From Actinacidiphila glaucinigra (GTDB taxonomy: Bacteria > Actinomycetota > Actinomycetes > Streptomycetales > Streptomycetaceae): DNA of 64,000 bases. The stretch lies in the NCBI RefSeq assembly GCF_900188405.1, contig NZ_FZOF01000003.1, forward strand, positions 248,001 to 312,000. Direction: 5' to 3'. Positions 49,864 through 59,158 of this stretch are shown piece after piece. The number at the start of each line of letters is the position of its first letter. Positions within the stretch are counted from its first letter, which is position 1. The translations under genes and the position numbers were made by a program. The notes beneath the pieces are model-generated. The model did not search any database and had not been told where the DNA came from. It saw nothing but the letters and a program-made list of their open reading frames with translations.

Positions 49864-50940
49864 GTGGCACGCACCGTGGGAGTGGAAGAAGAGCTTCTCC
49901 TGGTGGACGCTCGGTCCGGCGAACCGCGCGCGGTGGCGGACGCGGTGCTGGACGGCGGCCCCTGGTCCCGGGAACTGGTGGCCGAGCTGCAGCAGCAGCA
50001 GCTCGAACTGAACAGCTCCCCCTGCGCAACCCTCGACCAGCTCAGGGAGGAGCTGCGCGCCTGGCGCCGAAGGGCGGCCGGCCTCGCCCGCTCGGAGGGC
50101 GTCGCGGTGGCGGCGCTGGGGACCTCCCCCGTGGCGGTGCCGCCCCGGCTCACCCCGAGGGGCCGCTACCGCAGGATGGCCCAGGCCTTCGGCCTCACCG
50201 CGCAGGAGACCCTGACCTGCGGCTGCCACGTCCATGTGGGGGTGGAGTCGGACGAGGAGGGCGTCGCCGTCGTCGACCGCATCCGCCCCTGGCTGCCGCC
50301 GCTGCTGGCGCTCAGCTCCAATTCGCCGCTCTGGCAGGGCGCCGACACGGGGTACGCGAGCTACCGCTACCAGGTCTTCGGCCGCTGGCCCACCGCGGGG
50401 CCGACGCGCGGTTTCGGCTCCGCCGAGGGGTACCGCGCCGCGGTGTCGCGGCTGCTGGCCACGGGGATCCTGATCGACCAGGGCATGCTCTACTTCGACG
50501 CCCGGCTCTCGGCGAAGTTCCCCACGGTGGAGGTGCGCGTCTGCGACGTGTGCCCGGAGTACCAGGACGCGGTGGTGCTCGCCGCGCTCGTCCGCGGCCT
50601 GGTCGAGACCGCCGCCCGCGAGTGGGCCGACGGCCGCCCGGCGCCCGACGACGATCTGGCCCTGCTCCGGCTCGCCTCCTGGCGCGCCAGCCGCTCCGGG
50701 CTGGACGGCGCCCTGCTCGATCCGCGCACCTTCCGCCCGGCGGGCGCGCACGACGTCGTCGAGACCCTGGTCGCCCACGTCGAGGACGCCTTGAAGGACG
50801 CGGGCGACCTGTACACCGTGCGCGCCGGCATCGACCGCCTGACCTCGCAGGGCTCCGGCGCACGCCGGCAACGCGAGGTGTACGCCCGCGGCGGCGGCAC
50901 CGCGGTCCTGCGCGACGCGGTGCGCCGTACGGCGGCGTGA
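49864..50940 (+). CDS. Carboxylate-amine ligase (GCS2/YbdK family)
   Basis: The 358-residue protein starts 'RTVGVEEELLLVD' with the metal-binding glutamates of the glutamate-cysteine ligase type 2 family and has 'CGCHVHVGVESDEEG' and 'NSPLWQGADTGYASYRYQVF'. Members of this group form gamma-glutamyl amides, but YbdK-like proteins have weak activity and uncertain substrates. It is 46 bp after the lipid operon in the same direction, so co-transcription is possible, yet no link is obvious. GTG start. Confidence 0.88.
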   Translation: MARTVGVEEELLLVDARSGEPRAVADAVLDGGPWSRELVAELQQQQLELNSSPCATLDQLREELRAWRRRAAGLARSEGVAVAALGTSPVAVPPRLTPRGRYRRMAQAFGLTAQETLTCGCHVHVGVESDEEGVAVVDRIRPWLPPLLALSSNSPLWQGADTGYASYRYQVFGRWPTAGPTRGFGSAEGYRAAVSRLLATGILIDQGMLYFDARLSAKFPTVEVRVCDVCPEYQDAVVLAALVRGLVETAAREWADGRPAPDDDLALLRLASWRASRSGLDGALLDPRTFRPAGAHDVVETLVAHVEDALKDAGDLYTVRAGIDRLTSQGSGARRQREVYARGGGTAVLRDAVRRTAA

Positions 50941-51060
50941 CCCGCCCGAACGGACCGCGCGGACGCGGCGGGCCGGCCTCGCCCTACGCCGGAGCGGGGG
51001 GCGGTCGCGGGTGGCGCGCTATCCTGCCGCGACGTCGGCGAGGGGGATCGGGGGCGGCTG

Positions 51061-54000
51061 ATGACGGACGCGCGGGCGGCCGTGGACCGCATGCTGACGC
51101 GCTTCGGGCTGGCGGAGACGCCGGGCACCGCGCGCCTGGTCGACGGTGCCGGCACGACGCCCGGAAGCCTGCTCGAGGCGGCGGAGGGCCTGCTGCGGGA
51201 ATCGTGGCGGGGCGGGGACGGACGGGCCCCGGCCGCCGCTGCGCTCGCGCTGATGGTGCTGGGCCTGGACACGGCGGCGCGCGACGATCCGTCGCGTGCC
51301 CGGCTCGTCCTGCATCTGCAGCTGGCCGACCGCACCCTCGCGCAGGTGCACGGCGACTTCCGTACCGCCCCCGAGGTCCGCCATCACCTGGGGGCGCAGA
51401 CCCAGCACCGCCCGCCCGACGACCTCGTGGCGGTCGCGGCCGTCTACCCGTCGGGCCCCGCGCAGCAGCCGTTCCGGCCGGCGGACCCCCTGGAGGGCAG
51501 GGTGGCGGAGCTGCTGGCCACGCTGCCCCCGGAGGATCTGAGCCGCCCCGGGCTGCTGGCCCGGCTCGCGCACTCCGCGCTCGTCCGGTACGAGTGCGGG
51601 GCCACGGAGGAGTTGCCGGCGCTGTGGGCGCGCGCCCGGGAGGCCTTCGAGGCGGTCACCCCCGGGCACGTCGACGCCCCGGACGCGGGCCGGGTGGCGG
51701 TGCTCGCCGGGGTCGCCCGGGTCCGGGCGCATCCGCGGGACCGGGAGGCGGTGGACGTCGCCGTGCGGGGCGGTCGGCTGGCGCTGGCCGCGGCGAGCGG
51801 GCGCACCATGGGCGGGCTCCGGGACCGGCACGAGATGCGCAGCGTCCACTTCGCGCTGGCGGTGGCACTGATGTGCACGCTGCCCTGGGCACCGGCCCGC
51901 GCGACGATCGACGAGGCGATGGGTCACCTGGAGGCGTACCGGGCCGAGGGCCTGCCGGACGAGGACGGCGCCTACGAGGTGAACGCGGCCTCGCTGCTGG
52001 CCGCCCGCGCGGTCGTCACCTGGGAGGTCGCCGACGCCGCCGAGGCGGAGCGGATGCTGCGCGCGCTCCTGGAGCGGCTGCCGCCGGGCCATCCGCTGCT
52101 GCCGCACATCGCGGAGAAGGCCGCCGCGGTGGGCGAACTCCGCGGCAGGATGCGGCTCCTGCCGCGGGCCCTGGGCTCGGTGGCGACCCGGTTCCTGCCG
52201 ATGATGGTGCGGTTCGCGCCCGCGCTGCCACCGGTGCGGTTGCGGACGCCCCTGCCACGGGGCGGCGTCCTGACCGGCCCCGCTCCCCCACCGGAACCGG
52301 TGCCGGAACCTGTGCCCGAAGCGGTGCCGGAACCGGAAGCGGCGCCCGGGCCGGAACCGGGGGACGACGCGGGCGACGACCTCCTCACGCGCTTCGCCTC
52401 GGCCTTCCCCGTCCCTCCCGACCTGCAGCCCCTGCTGCGGGCCGTGGCCAAGGGCCCCGGCACACCCCAGGGCATCGATCCCGCCTTCCTCGCCGACGCC
52501 GAGCGGCGGTTGCGCGGGGCACTGGAGCGGACGGAGGCCGGGAGCCCCGAACGGGCGCAGACGGCGGGCCTGTTGATGGCGCTCATCGCGATGCGCTACA
52601 CGGCCGACCAGGACGCGGCCGTGATCGAGGAGGCGGCGGCGCTCGGCGACCGCGTCCTGGCCGAACTCCCCCACGGCTCCCCGGAACACGCCCGCCTGCT
52701 CCTCACCTCGGCGCCGTGGCAGCACATGCGGGCGGTGCTCGCCATGGACGCCGCCGCACTGCGCGCCTGCTGCGCGGAACTGCGGGCGGCGCTCGACCTG
52801 CTGCCCGACGACGCGCCGGAACGCGCCGCGGGCGAGGCCGAGTACGCCAACGCGCTCACCAACCTCGCCGGGCTCACCCAGGACCCCGTCCTGTCCGCCG
52901 AGGCCCGCCGCAGGATCGCCGACGCCTCGCGGCGCGTGGAGCGGACCCCGGGCCTGACGGACCTGCTGGGCGGGATGGTGGCCTCGTACGGCCACTGGGC
53001 GGACTACACCGACGCCACGGTCCGCGGGGACGGGCGGGCGGCGCGGGCCGCCGAGGTCGCGTTCGCGGCGGAGCCCGGCGGCGAGATGCCCGCGCTGCGG
53101 TTCGAGGTGGCGCGCATCGCGATGGCCGACGCGCTGGAGCACCACGACTGGGCGGCCGCCGCCGACGCGGCGGCCCGGGCGCTGGAGACCCTGCCGTCGG
53201 TGGCCTCCCGCGCTCTGACCCGGGAGGACCGCCGGGCCTTCGTCGGCGGCGCGCTGCTCGGCCGCCGGTACGCCATGGCGCACCTGCGCACGGACGGCGG
53301 CGACCCGGCGGAGGCGGGCCGGCCCGACCCGCTGACGGGCACCAGCCTGGGCCGTACCGGCTGCGCCGCGGCGCTCGCCGCGGGGCGGCCAGCGCAGGCG
53401 CTGGCGCTGCTGGAGCAGGGCCGGGCGGTGCTGATGGGCCAGGACCTGGAGGCCCGCGCCGATCTGACCGCCCTGTCCGCGGCGCATCCCCTGCTGGCCC
53501 GGGAGTTCTCCGCGCTCGCGGGACGGCTGCGGCGGGCCGAGGCGGGCGAGGACTTCATGGAACGGCACGTCGCGGCCGCCGAGTGGGAGGCGCTGCTGAT
53601 GCGCGTCCGCGGTACCGCGGGTTTCGAGCGGTTCCTGATGCCGCCCACGGAGCGGGAGATGAGGGACGTGGCCGCACAGGGGCCGGTCGTCGCCGTCAAC
53701 GTGGACCGGCTGCGCTGCGACGCGGTCGTCGTCACCCGGGAGCGGATCTTCTCCGTGCCGCTGCGGGAACTGACGGAGGGACAGCTCGCCCTGCGCGCAC
53801 AGGAGTTCCTGGCGGCCGTGAGTCTGCCGCGGAACGCGCCCGAGGAGGAGCACGACCGCGCCCGCGAACTCGTGCTGGACACCCTCGCCTGGCTGTGGCG
53901 CACGGTGGCCGAGCCGGTGCTCACCGCCCTCGGCCTCACCCGCCCGCTCCCCGCGGACGCCCCCGCGTCGGCCGCGCCCCGGCTGTGGTGGTCGGCCTCG

Positions 54001-54744
54001 GGACCGCTGGCGTACCTGCCGCTGCACGCCGCCGGGCTGCAGCGCAAGCACCAACTGCCCGACGGGCGGAGCGTCCTGGACCGGGTGGCCTCCTCCTACA
54101 CCCCCACCCTGCGCGCCCTGCGGCACGCCCGGCAGGTCTCCTCCGGCCGCACCGGGGGACGGCTGCTCGCCGTGGGCCGCCCCACCGGAACGGCGGGCTC
54201 CGCGGGCGCCTCGGCCCGTGAGATCGCCGCGATCGCGGACGCGCTGGGCGGCGTCCGCGCCCTCGAGGGCGAGGCGGCCACACCCGAACGCGTCCTCGCG
54301 GCCCTGCGCACGGCGCGCTGGGTGCACTTCGCCTGCCACGGCGTCAGCGACCCGCGGGACCCGTCCGCCAGCCGCCTGCTCCTGCACGGCGGCCCGCTGA
54401 GCGCCGGGGACGTCTCCCGGCAGGAACTCCTCTACGCCGAACTGGCGGTGCTGCTGGCCTGCCACACCGCCCACACCGGGCAACTGCCCGACGAGGCGGT
54501 CCACCTCGCCTCGGCCTTCCAGACCGCCGGCTACCCGCAGGTCGTCGGCGCCCTCTGGGAGGCCGACGACGCGGTCTCCGCGCTCCTGGCCGCCCGCCTG
54601 TACGCCGCGCTCCGCGCCCCGGCGCCCGGTGCCGTCGCCCCCGCCGACGCGGGCCGCGCCCTCAACCACGTCGCCCGCGCCCTGCGCACCCGCTACGCCC
54701 GCTCCCCCGCGGTCTGGGCCCCCTTCGTCCACATCGGCCGCTGA
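51061..54744 (+). CDS. CHAT-domain (caspase-like) protein with helical repeats
   Basis: The 1227-residue protein has a long alpha-helical, TPR-like region (about 1-880) interrupted by a Pro/Glu linker 'PPPEPVPEPVPEAVPEPE' near 410-428, and a C-terminal CHAT protease domain (about 930-1225). The catalytic dyad is clear: His1093 in 'VHFACHGVSD' and Cys1134 in 'VLLACHTAHTG'. CHAT proteases act in bacterial conflict and cell-death systems, where helical repeats receive a signal and the protease cleaves a partner. No gasdermin, nuclease or obvious partner is adjacent; two unknown genes lie convergent to it. A TATCCT -10 box is at 51020. Confidence 0.9.
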   Translation: MTDARAAVDRMLTRFGLAETPGTARLVDGAGTTPGSLLEAAEGLLRESWRGGDGRAPAAAALALMVLGLDTAARDDPSRARLVLHLQLADRTLAQVHGDFRTAPEVRHHLGAQTQHRPPDDLVAVAAVYPSGPAQQPFRPADPLEGRVAELLATLPPEDLSRPGLLARLAHSALVRYECGATEELPALWARAREAFEAVTPGHVDAPDAGRVAVLAGVARVRAHPRDREAVDVAVRGGRLALAAASGRTMGGLRDRHEMRSVHFALAVALMCTLPWAPARATIDEAMGHLEAYRAEGLPDEDGAYEVNAASLLAARAVVTWEVADAAEAERMLRALLERLPPGHPLLPHIAEKAAAVGELRGRMRLLPRALGSVATRFLPMMVRFAPALPPVRLRTPLPRGGVLTGPAPPPEPVPEPVPEAVPEPEAAPGPEPGDDAGDDLLTRFASAFPVPPDLQPLLRAVAKGPGTPQGIDPAFLADAERRLRGALERTEAGSPERAQTAGLLMALIAMRYTADQDAAVIEEAAALGDRVLAELPHGSPEHARLLLTSAPWQHMRAVLAMDAAALRACCAELRAALDLLPDDAPERAAGEAEYANALTNLAGLTQDPVLSAEARRRIADASRRVERTPGLTDLLGGMVASYGHWADYTDATVRGDGRAARAAEVAFAAEPGGEMPALRFEVARIAMADALEHHDWAAAADAAARALETLPSVASRALTREDRRAFVGGALLGRRYAMAHLRTDGGDPAEAGRPDPLTGTSLGRTGCAAALAAGRPAQALALLEQGRAVLMGQDLEARADLTALSAAHPLLAREFSALAGRLRRAEAGEDFMERHVAAAEWEALLMRVRGTAGFERFLMPPTEREMRDVAAQGPVVAVNVDRLRCDAVVVTRERIFSVPLRELTEGQLALRAQEFLAAVSLPRNAPEEEHDRARELVLDTLAWLWRTVAEPVLTALGLTRPLPADAPASAAPRLWWSASGPLAYLPLHAAGLQRKHQLPDGRSVLDRVASSYTPTLRALRHARQVSSGRTGGRLLAVGRPTGTAGSAGASAREIAAIADALGGVRALEGEAATPERVLAALRTARWVHFACHGVSDPRDPSASRLLLHGGPLSAGDVSRQELLYAELAVLLACHTAHTGQLPDEAVHLASAFQTAGYPQVVGALWEADDAVSALLAARLYAALRAPAPGAVAPADAGRALNHVARALRTRYARSPAVWAPFVHIGR

Positions 54745-54762
54745 GCCCACCGCGGCCGGGGG

Positions 54763-55062
54763 TCAGGCGCCGCCGAGCAGCCCGGCCAGGACCGGGTGCA
54801 CGCGGGCCGGGTCGACGGTGGTCACCGTGTACGTGGCGACCCCCGCGGTCACCAGGGGGTCCTCCGCGGCGATCCGCTCGACCGTGCGGCGGTCCGTCCC
54901 GCGGGCGAGGATCACCCCGCCCTGGGACGAGGGCACCGTCTGCCCGGAGAGCAGGAAGGTGCCGGCGCGGTGGTGACGTTCCAGGAAGGCCACATGGGCG
55001 GCGACGAACGGCCCGGCGTCCTCTTCCGGTCCGGTGTACGTCAGGAACAGCAGGTGCAGCAT
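54763..55062 (-). CDS. YciI-family small protein
   Basis: The 99-residue protein shows the YciI/dimeric alpha-beta barrel pattern: 'LLFLTYTGPEEDAGPFVAAHVAFLERHH' features, with the conserved His after 'AAHVAFL', and 'AEDPLVTAGVATYTVTTVDP' at the end. These proteins are small enzymes or binding proteins of unclear function. The ATG at 55062 is plausible. It ends 18 bp from the convergent CHAT gene. Confidence 0.85.
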   Translation of the reverse strand: MLHLLFLTYTGPEEDAGPFVAAHVAFLERHHRAGTFLLSGQTVPSSQGGVILARGTDRRTVERIAAEDPLVTAGVATYTVTTVDPARVHPVLAGLLGGA

Positions 55063-55130
55063 CCGCGTCCGATCTCGTGGCGGCGGGCCGGGCGGCCCGG
55101 CACATCATGGCGGCGTCCGCTCCGGCGGCG

Positions 55131-56030
55131 TCACCTGCGGCGGCGCAGCACCAGGTCGAGCTCCCGCCAGGTCGCCGGGGCGACGGGCCCCGGCGGGACG
55201 GGGATCCCCACCGCGCGGGCGACGGAGCGCAGGCGCAGGTCCACGACGGCGTCGACGAGGTCCGCGAGGGCGAAGAGGCGTTCGCGGCCGAGCCACCAGG
55301 CGGCGAGGACGACCACCGCGCCCGCGACGAGGGCGGGCCACCACCCGGTGACGCAGGCCAGCGCCGTGTAGAGCAGGCCCCATCCGCACAGCCGGGTGGA
55401 CGCCTCGAAGGCGCCGGCCGCCGTACGGATCTCCCCGCGGTCGGCCTCCGTCGCCGCCAGCCACAGCCGCGGCCAGACCGCCGTGAAGGGCACGGCGTAG
55501 TACGCGCCGACGCGGTGCTCCAGGGCGTGCATCCGGTCGCCCATGCGGGTGGGACGGGCCGGGGGCAGGGGTGCGATCCGGTCCCGGCGCGCCTCGGCCG
55601 CGCGGGCGGCGGCCAGTTCGCCCTCGTCGCCGTCGCGTTCGTGGTTCCGCAGGTGGGCGGCGACCTCCGCGTCGGCGCGTGCACGGCGGGCGCGGCGGCG
55701 CCGCACGAGCCGCTCCCCCGCCCCGCCGGGCCAGGGCCCGAGCCAGAGCACCTGGACCGCGCGGGCCAGGGCCTGCACCGCCAGGCCCGGTACGACGGCG
55801 AGCAGCAGCGCGGCGACCAGGGCCAGGAAGAGCCCGGCCCCGCCGTGGACGTCGGTCCAGTCCGCGTAGCGCTCGACCTCGCGCAGCAGACGGCCCACGT
55901 CGAACGGCCGCCCGCCACCCAGCACATGGGCGGCCCAGGCGGTGCCCAGGAAGAGCGACCCGGGCAGCGCGAGCAGGGAGACCCAGCGCTCGGCGAGCTT
56001 CCCGCCGATCTCGTCCAGCAGACCCGCCAC
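55131..56030 (-). CDS. Membrane protein, unknown
   Basis: The 299-residue protein has two hydrophobic segments near the N-terminus (about 15-35 and 66-90), a charged Arg/Ala-rich middle that looks helical (about 105-150), and two further segments (about 212-243). The GTG at 56030 gives the N-terminus 'MAGLLDEIGGKLAERWVSLL'. No family is recognised. It is convergent with the CHAT gene and upstream of the YciI gene; whether it belongs with the CHAT protein functionally is open. Confidence 0.65.
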   Translation of the reverse strand: MAGLLDEIGGKLAERWVSLLALPGSLFLGTAWAAHVLGGGRPFDVGRLLREVERYADWTDVHGGAGLFLALVAALLLAVVPGLAVQALARAVQVLWLGPWPGGAGERLVRRRRARRARADAEVAAHLRNHERDGDEGELAAARAAEARRDRIAPLPPARPTRMGDRMHALEHRVGAYYAVPFTAVWPRLWLAATEADRGEIRTAAGAFEASTRLCGWGLLYTALACVTGWWPALVAGAVVVLAAWWLGRERLFALADLVDAVVDLRLRSVARAVGIPVPPGPVAPATWRELDLVLRRRR

Positions 56031-56197
56031 CGCGCTACGACCCGCCTTCCGGATCCCTGCGGCCTCGCGCCGGCCGGCGCGCGCGTCCGCCCCGAAGCCC
56101 TGGAGTGCCGGCCACCGGCACCGGCTGCTCCCCGCGCCGTACGGCTGCGCGCACCGGACGCTCCTCCTCTTCCCCCGCGGGGACCCGCACGGCGGGT

Positions 56198-56554
56198 CTA
56201 GTACCAGACGGGGCGCAGTTCGGCGTCCCAGATCTCGCAGCGCGGGGTGGTGACGGACGCCGTCGGGTCCTCGCTGCGGGCGCAGACGCCGCGCGGGCAG
56301 CGGTGGCGCAGGATGCCGCCGCCTCCACCGGTCGTACCGGGCACCTGGGCGTAGCCGCCGGCGTATGTGCGGCCGTCGACGACCCGTACGCCGAGCCGGT
56401 GCCCGAGGTCGGTGACCGCCTGCATGTCGCCGGCGCCCCGCCGCACGGTCTCGGTGACGGCCTCGAGCTCGGCCGCGTCATGCGGGTCGCCGCTCGCGGC
56501 GCGCCGCAGCCGCGGCAGCATCTCGCAGAAGGCCATGACGTCTTCCTCGGTCAC
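56198..56554 (-). CDS. 118-residue Cys-containing protein, unknown
   Basis: The protein has an alpha-helical N-terminal half and a C-terminal half with three cysteines: 'HRCPRGVCARSED' and 'PRCEIWDAELRPVWY'. The 'HRCPRGVC' spacing could hold a metal. The GTG at 56554 lies shortly after a TAGGCT box, so the mRNA may be leaderless, and the promoter region is shared with the divergent kinase gene. I do not recognise the family with confidence. Confidence 0.6.
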   Translation of the reverse strand: MTEEDVMAFCEMLPRLRRAASGDPHDAAELEAVTETVRRGAGDMQAVTDLGHRLGVRVVDGRTYAGGYAQVPGTTGGGGGILRHRCPRGVCARSEDPTASVTTPRCEIWDAELRPVWY

Positions 56555-56587
56555 CGGGCCAGCCTACTGATCTGCGATCATTGCCGT

Positions 56588-57448
56588 ATGGCGTTCACCG
56601 AAGAGCTCGCCCGGGCCGTGCTCGCGGCGGACGGGCAGGACGGCGCGAGGCTGATCGCGCTCGGCGAGAACGCGGTGTTCGAACTCGCGGACGGCGTGAC
56701 CGTCGCGAAGGTCGGCCGCGGTCCCGACCTGCTGGACCGGGCCGCCCGCGAGGTGCGCACGGCGTCCTGGCTGGCCGCGCACGGCGTGCCGGCCGTTCGG
56801 GCGGCGGCGCCGGAGGCCCGGCTGGTGGAGGGGCACCCGGTCACGTACTGGGAGCGGCTGCCGGACGCCGTACGGCCCGCGGAGCCCGCCGACCTCGCCG
56901 CGCTGCTGCGGTTCGTGCACGCCCTGCCCCAGCCGGACTTCGCGCTGCCGCCCCGCGACCTGCTCGACGGCGTGGAGCGCTGGCTGCGGCTGGCCGGAAC
57001 GGCGGTCGACCCCGCGGACGCCGCGTATCTGCGGGAGCGCCGGGACGGTTTCGCCGCCGCCGCGGCCGCGCTGACCCCGCACCTCACCCCGGGGCCCGTC
57101 CACGGCGACGCGCTGCCGCGCAATGTGCACGTCGGCCCGGGCGGTCCGGTCCTGGTGGACCTGGAGACCTTCTCCGCCGATCTGCGCGAGCACGACCTCG
57201 TCGTCATGGCGCTCAGCCGGGACCGCTACGGCCTCGCCCCCGGCTCCTACGACGCCTTCACGGCCGCCTACGGCTGGGACGTGCGCGAGTGGGACGGCTG
57301 CGCGGTGCTGCGCGGGGCGCGGGAGACGGCGAGTTGCGCCTGGGTGGCGCAGCACGCGCCGGGCAGCCCGGCCGCGCTCGCGGAGTTCCGCCGGCGGGTG
57401 GCCTCGTTGCGGGACGGCGATCCGTCCGTGCGCTGGTACCCCTTCTGA
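56588..57448 (+). CDS. Aminoglycoside phosphotransferase-family kinase
   Basis: The 286-residue protein has the APH kinase fold: 'VTVAKVGRGPDLLDRAAREV' with the ATP-binding Lys, the catalytic loop 'GPVHGDALPRNVHVG' (HGD…N) and the metal Asp in 'VLVDLETFSADL'. Family members phosphorylate antibiotics, choline, or other small molecules; resistance cannot be inferred from this alone. The ATG at 56588 has no ribosome site and may be leaderless. Confidence 0.85.
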   Translation: MAFTEELARAVLAADGQDGARLIALGENAVFELADGVTVAKVGRGPDLLDRAAREVRTASWLAAHGVPAVRAAAPEARLVEGHPVTYWERLPDAVRPAEPADLAALLRFVHALPQPDFALPPRDLLDGVERWLRLAGTAVDPADAAYLRERRDGFAAAAAALTPHLTPGPVHGDALPRNVHVGPGGPVLVDLETFSADLREHDLVVMALSRDRYGLAPGSYDAFTAAYGWDVREWDGCAVLRGARETASCAWVAQHAPGSPAALAEFRRRVASLRDGDPSVRWYPF

Positions 57449-57505
57449 CCCCGTGGCGCCGCCCGGGCTGCGAGGATGGGCACCCCTCCGGCCCGGGCGG
57501 TGTCC

Positions 57506-59158
57506 ATGCCAGATCCCTCGATCGTCCGTCGTGTCCTCGCCGACCGTCCCTTCGCGGAGGTCGGTGAACCTCGTGTCGCCGTCGCGGACCAGCGGCTGGA
57601 ACGCCTGGTCGTGGGCGGCGACATGGGGTGGATCGCCTGGCCGCACTCGGGGCGGGCGGGCATCGAGCGCCGACCCCGGTACCGCGTCGGCGTCTACGAC
57701 GCGCGGGACCTGCGCTGCCGGCAGGTGCACGACTGCCCGTGGCCGGTGGACTCGGTCGCCTTCCATCCGCTCCTGCCGCTGGTGGCCGTGGGCGTGGGCC
57801 GCTACGACGGCAGCTGGGACTTCGAGGGCCAACTGCTGTTGATGGACCTGCAGTCGGGCGACGTGCGGCCGGTCCTGGACGGCAGCCGCGAGGTGGTCTC
57901 CGTCCAGTGGCTGGACGAGCGGCGACTGCGGCTGGTCGTCACCCCCGAGGACAAGGACTACGAGTACGCCTTCAGCCACGGCTTCGAGTCCGTCCTGGAA
58001 CGCGAGGACTGGCGGGCGGTGCCCGCCCGCTCCGTCGGCTACCGCGAGGTGATGGGCCCTCGGGTGCCGTACGCGTACCCCGCGGGCGGCGACGCCCGCG
58101 ACCTGCTGGCGGAGCGCGGCGCCGCCCTCGGGGCGGCATGGGCGCCGCGCCGTCAGGTGCGGGCCGTCGAGGTGCTCGCCGACGGCCGGGTGCTGGCGAC
58201 GGCCGAGGGCGCGCTGCTGGAGTGCCGGCTGCCGTCGGGGGAACTCCAGTGGTCGGTGCCCGACCCGGACGGCGGGCAGCAGATCCATGTGGCCGCCGAC
58301 CAGCGGTCGGCCTGGGTCAACGTCCGGCACACCCTGCGCCCGTCGGGGCAGGGGTGGCAGCGGTCCGGCACGCTGGTGCAGCGGGTGTCCCTGGCGGACG
58401 GGGGGCTGCTGGAGGCCATCGAGCCCGGTCACGCCGTGACGTTCACCGGCAGCCGGGACGGCCGGCTCGCCGTCCGGCGGGGAGGGCCGGACCAGCCGGG
58501 CGGCGAGACCCGGCTCCTCGCCCCCGACGGCACCGAGACGGCGCGCTTCCCGCTGACGGCGAGCGACTTCCGTCTGCGGCGCGGCGCCGAGCTGCTGTTC
58601 GTGCGGGACCTCCACGGTGTGCCGCGGGGCCGGGCGTGGGTCGGCGCGCTCGACGGCGGGGAGCCAGGCGCTGAGCCGGGCGCGGAGCCCGCGCTGCGCG
58701 GGCTCTTCGCCCTCGACTGGGAGAACGGGCGCGGCTCGCACCTCTTCCCCGGCCCGGCCGTCCAGCTCGACGGCACCGCGCTGGTGCAGGCCGCCGTGGT
58801 CCGTGACGACGAGGAGACGCTCGCGCGGAACGCCTTCGTGGTGCGGCGCCGGCTGCCGGACGGCGCGCCGGAGTGGGTGTTCGCCGCCGACGAGCCGGTC
58901 ACGGCCCTGGACGCGGACGAGGACACCGTCTACGCCGCGCACCGGTCCGGGGAGGTCGTGCTGCTCGACGCGCGGACCGGCAGTCCGCGCGGGCGGCACC
59001 GGCTGCGCGTCGACGGGCAGGTGGTGGTGCCCCTGTCCCTCGCGGCGGCCGGTGCCGGCAGGCTGCTGGTCGGCACCGTGGACGGGCGGATCCTCGACTG
59101 CGGCACGGCGCCCCCGTCGGCGTCCGCGGACCCCGCGGTCACCTCGGCCGGGGGATGA
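57506..59158 (+). CDS. Beta-propeller (WD40/PQQ-like) protein, unknown
   Basis: The 550-residue protein is built from repeated four-strand blades; examples are 'RVGVYDARDLRCRQVHDCPW', 'VRAVEVLADGRVLATAEGAL' and 'DAVTALDADEDTVYAAHRSG'-like units near the end. There is no signal peptide or membrane span. The start at 57506 (MPDPSIVRR) is used; an ATG at 57476 would add ten residues. Its last 20 bases overlap the convergent exonuclease gene. Function unknown; propellers of this type usually bind proteins. Confidence 0.75.
   Translation: MPDPSIVRRVLADRPFAEVGEPRVAVADQRLERLVVGGDMGWIAWPHSGRAGIERRPRYRVGVYDARDLRCRQVHDCPWPVDSVAFHPLLPLVAVGVGRYDGSWDFEGQLLLMDLQSGDVRPVLDGSREVVSVQWLDERRLRLVVTPEDKDYEYAFSHGFESVLEREDWRAVPARSVGYREVMGPRVPYAYPAGGDARDLLAERGAALGAAWAPRRQVRAVEVLADGRVLATAEGALLECRLPSGELQWSVPDPDGGQQIHVAADQRSAWVNVRHTLRPSGQGWQRSGTLVQRVSLADGGLLEAIEPGHAVTFTGSRDGRLAVRRGGPDQPGGETRLLAPDGTETARFPLTASDFRLRRGAELLFVRDLHGVPRGRAWVGALDGGEPGAEPGAEPALRGLFALDWENGRGSHLFPGPAVQLDGTALVQAAVVRDDEETLARNAFVVRRRLPDGAPEWVFAADEPVTALDADEDTVYAAHRSGEVVLLDARTGSPRGRHRLRVDGQVVVPLSLAAAGAGRLLVGTVDGRILDCGTAPPSASADPAVTSAGG

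Noticed and set aside
50550-54221. 1223-codon plus-strand frame overlapping the CHAT gene
   Set aside because: Low-complexity Arg/Gly/Ala product; it is the shifted-frame shadow of the CHAT gene, whose own frame has intact catalytic motifs.
51019-54750. 1243-codon minus-strand frame opposite the CHAT gene
   Set aside because: Antisense shadow with Gln/Arg/Gly-rich composition and no domain.
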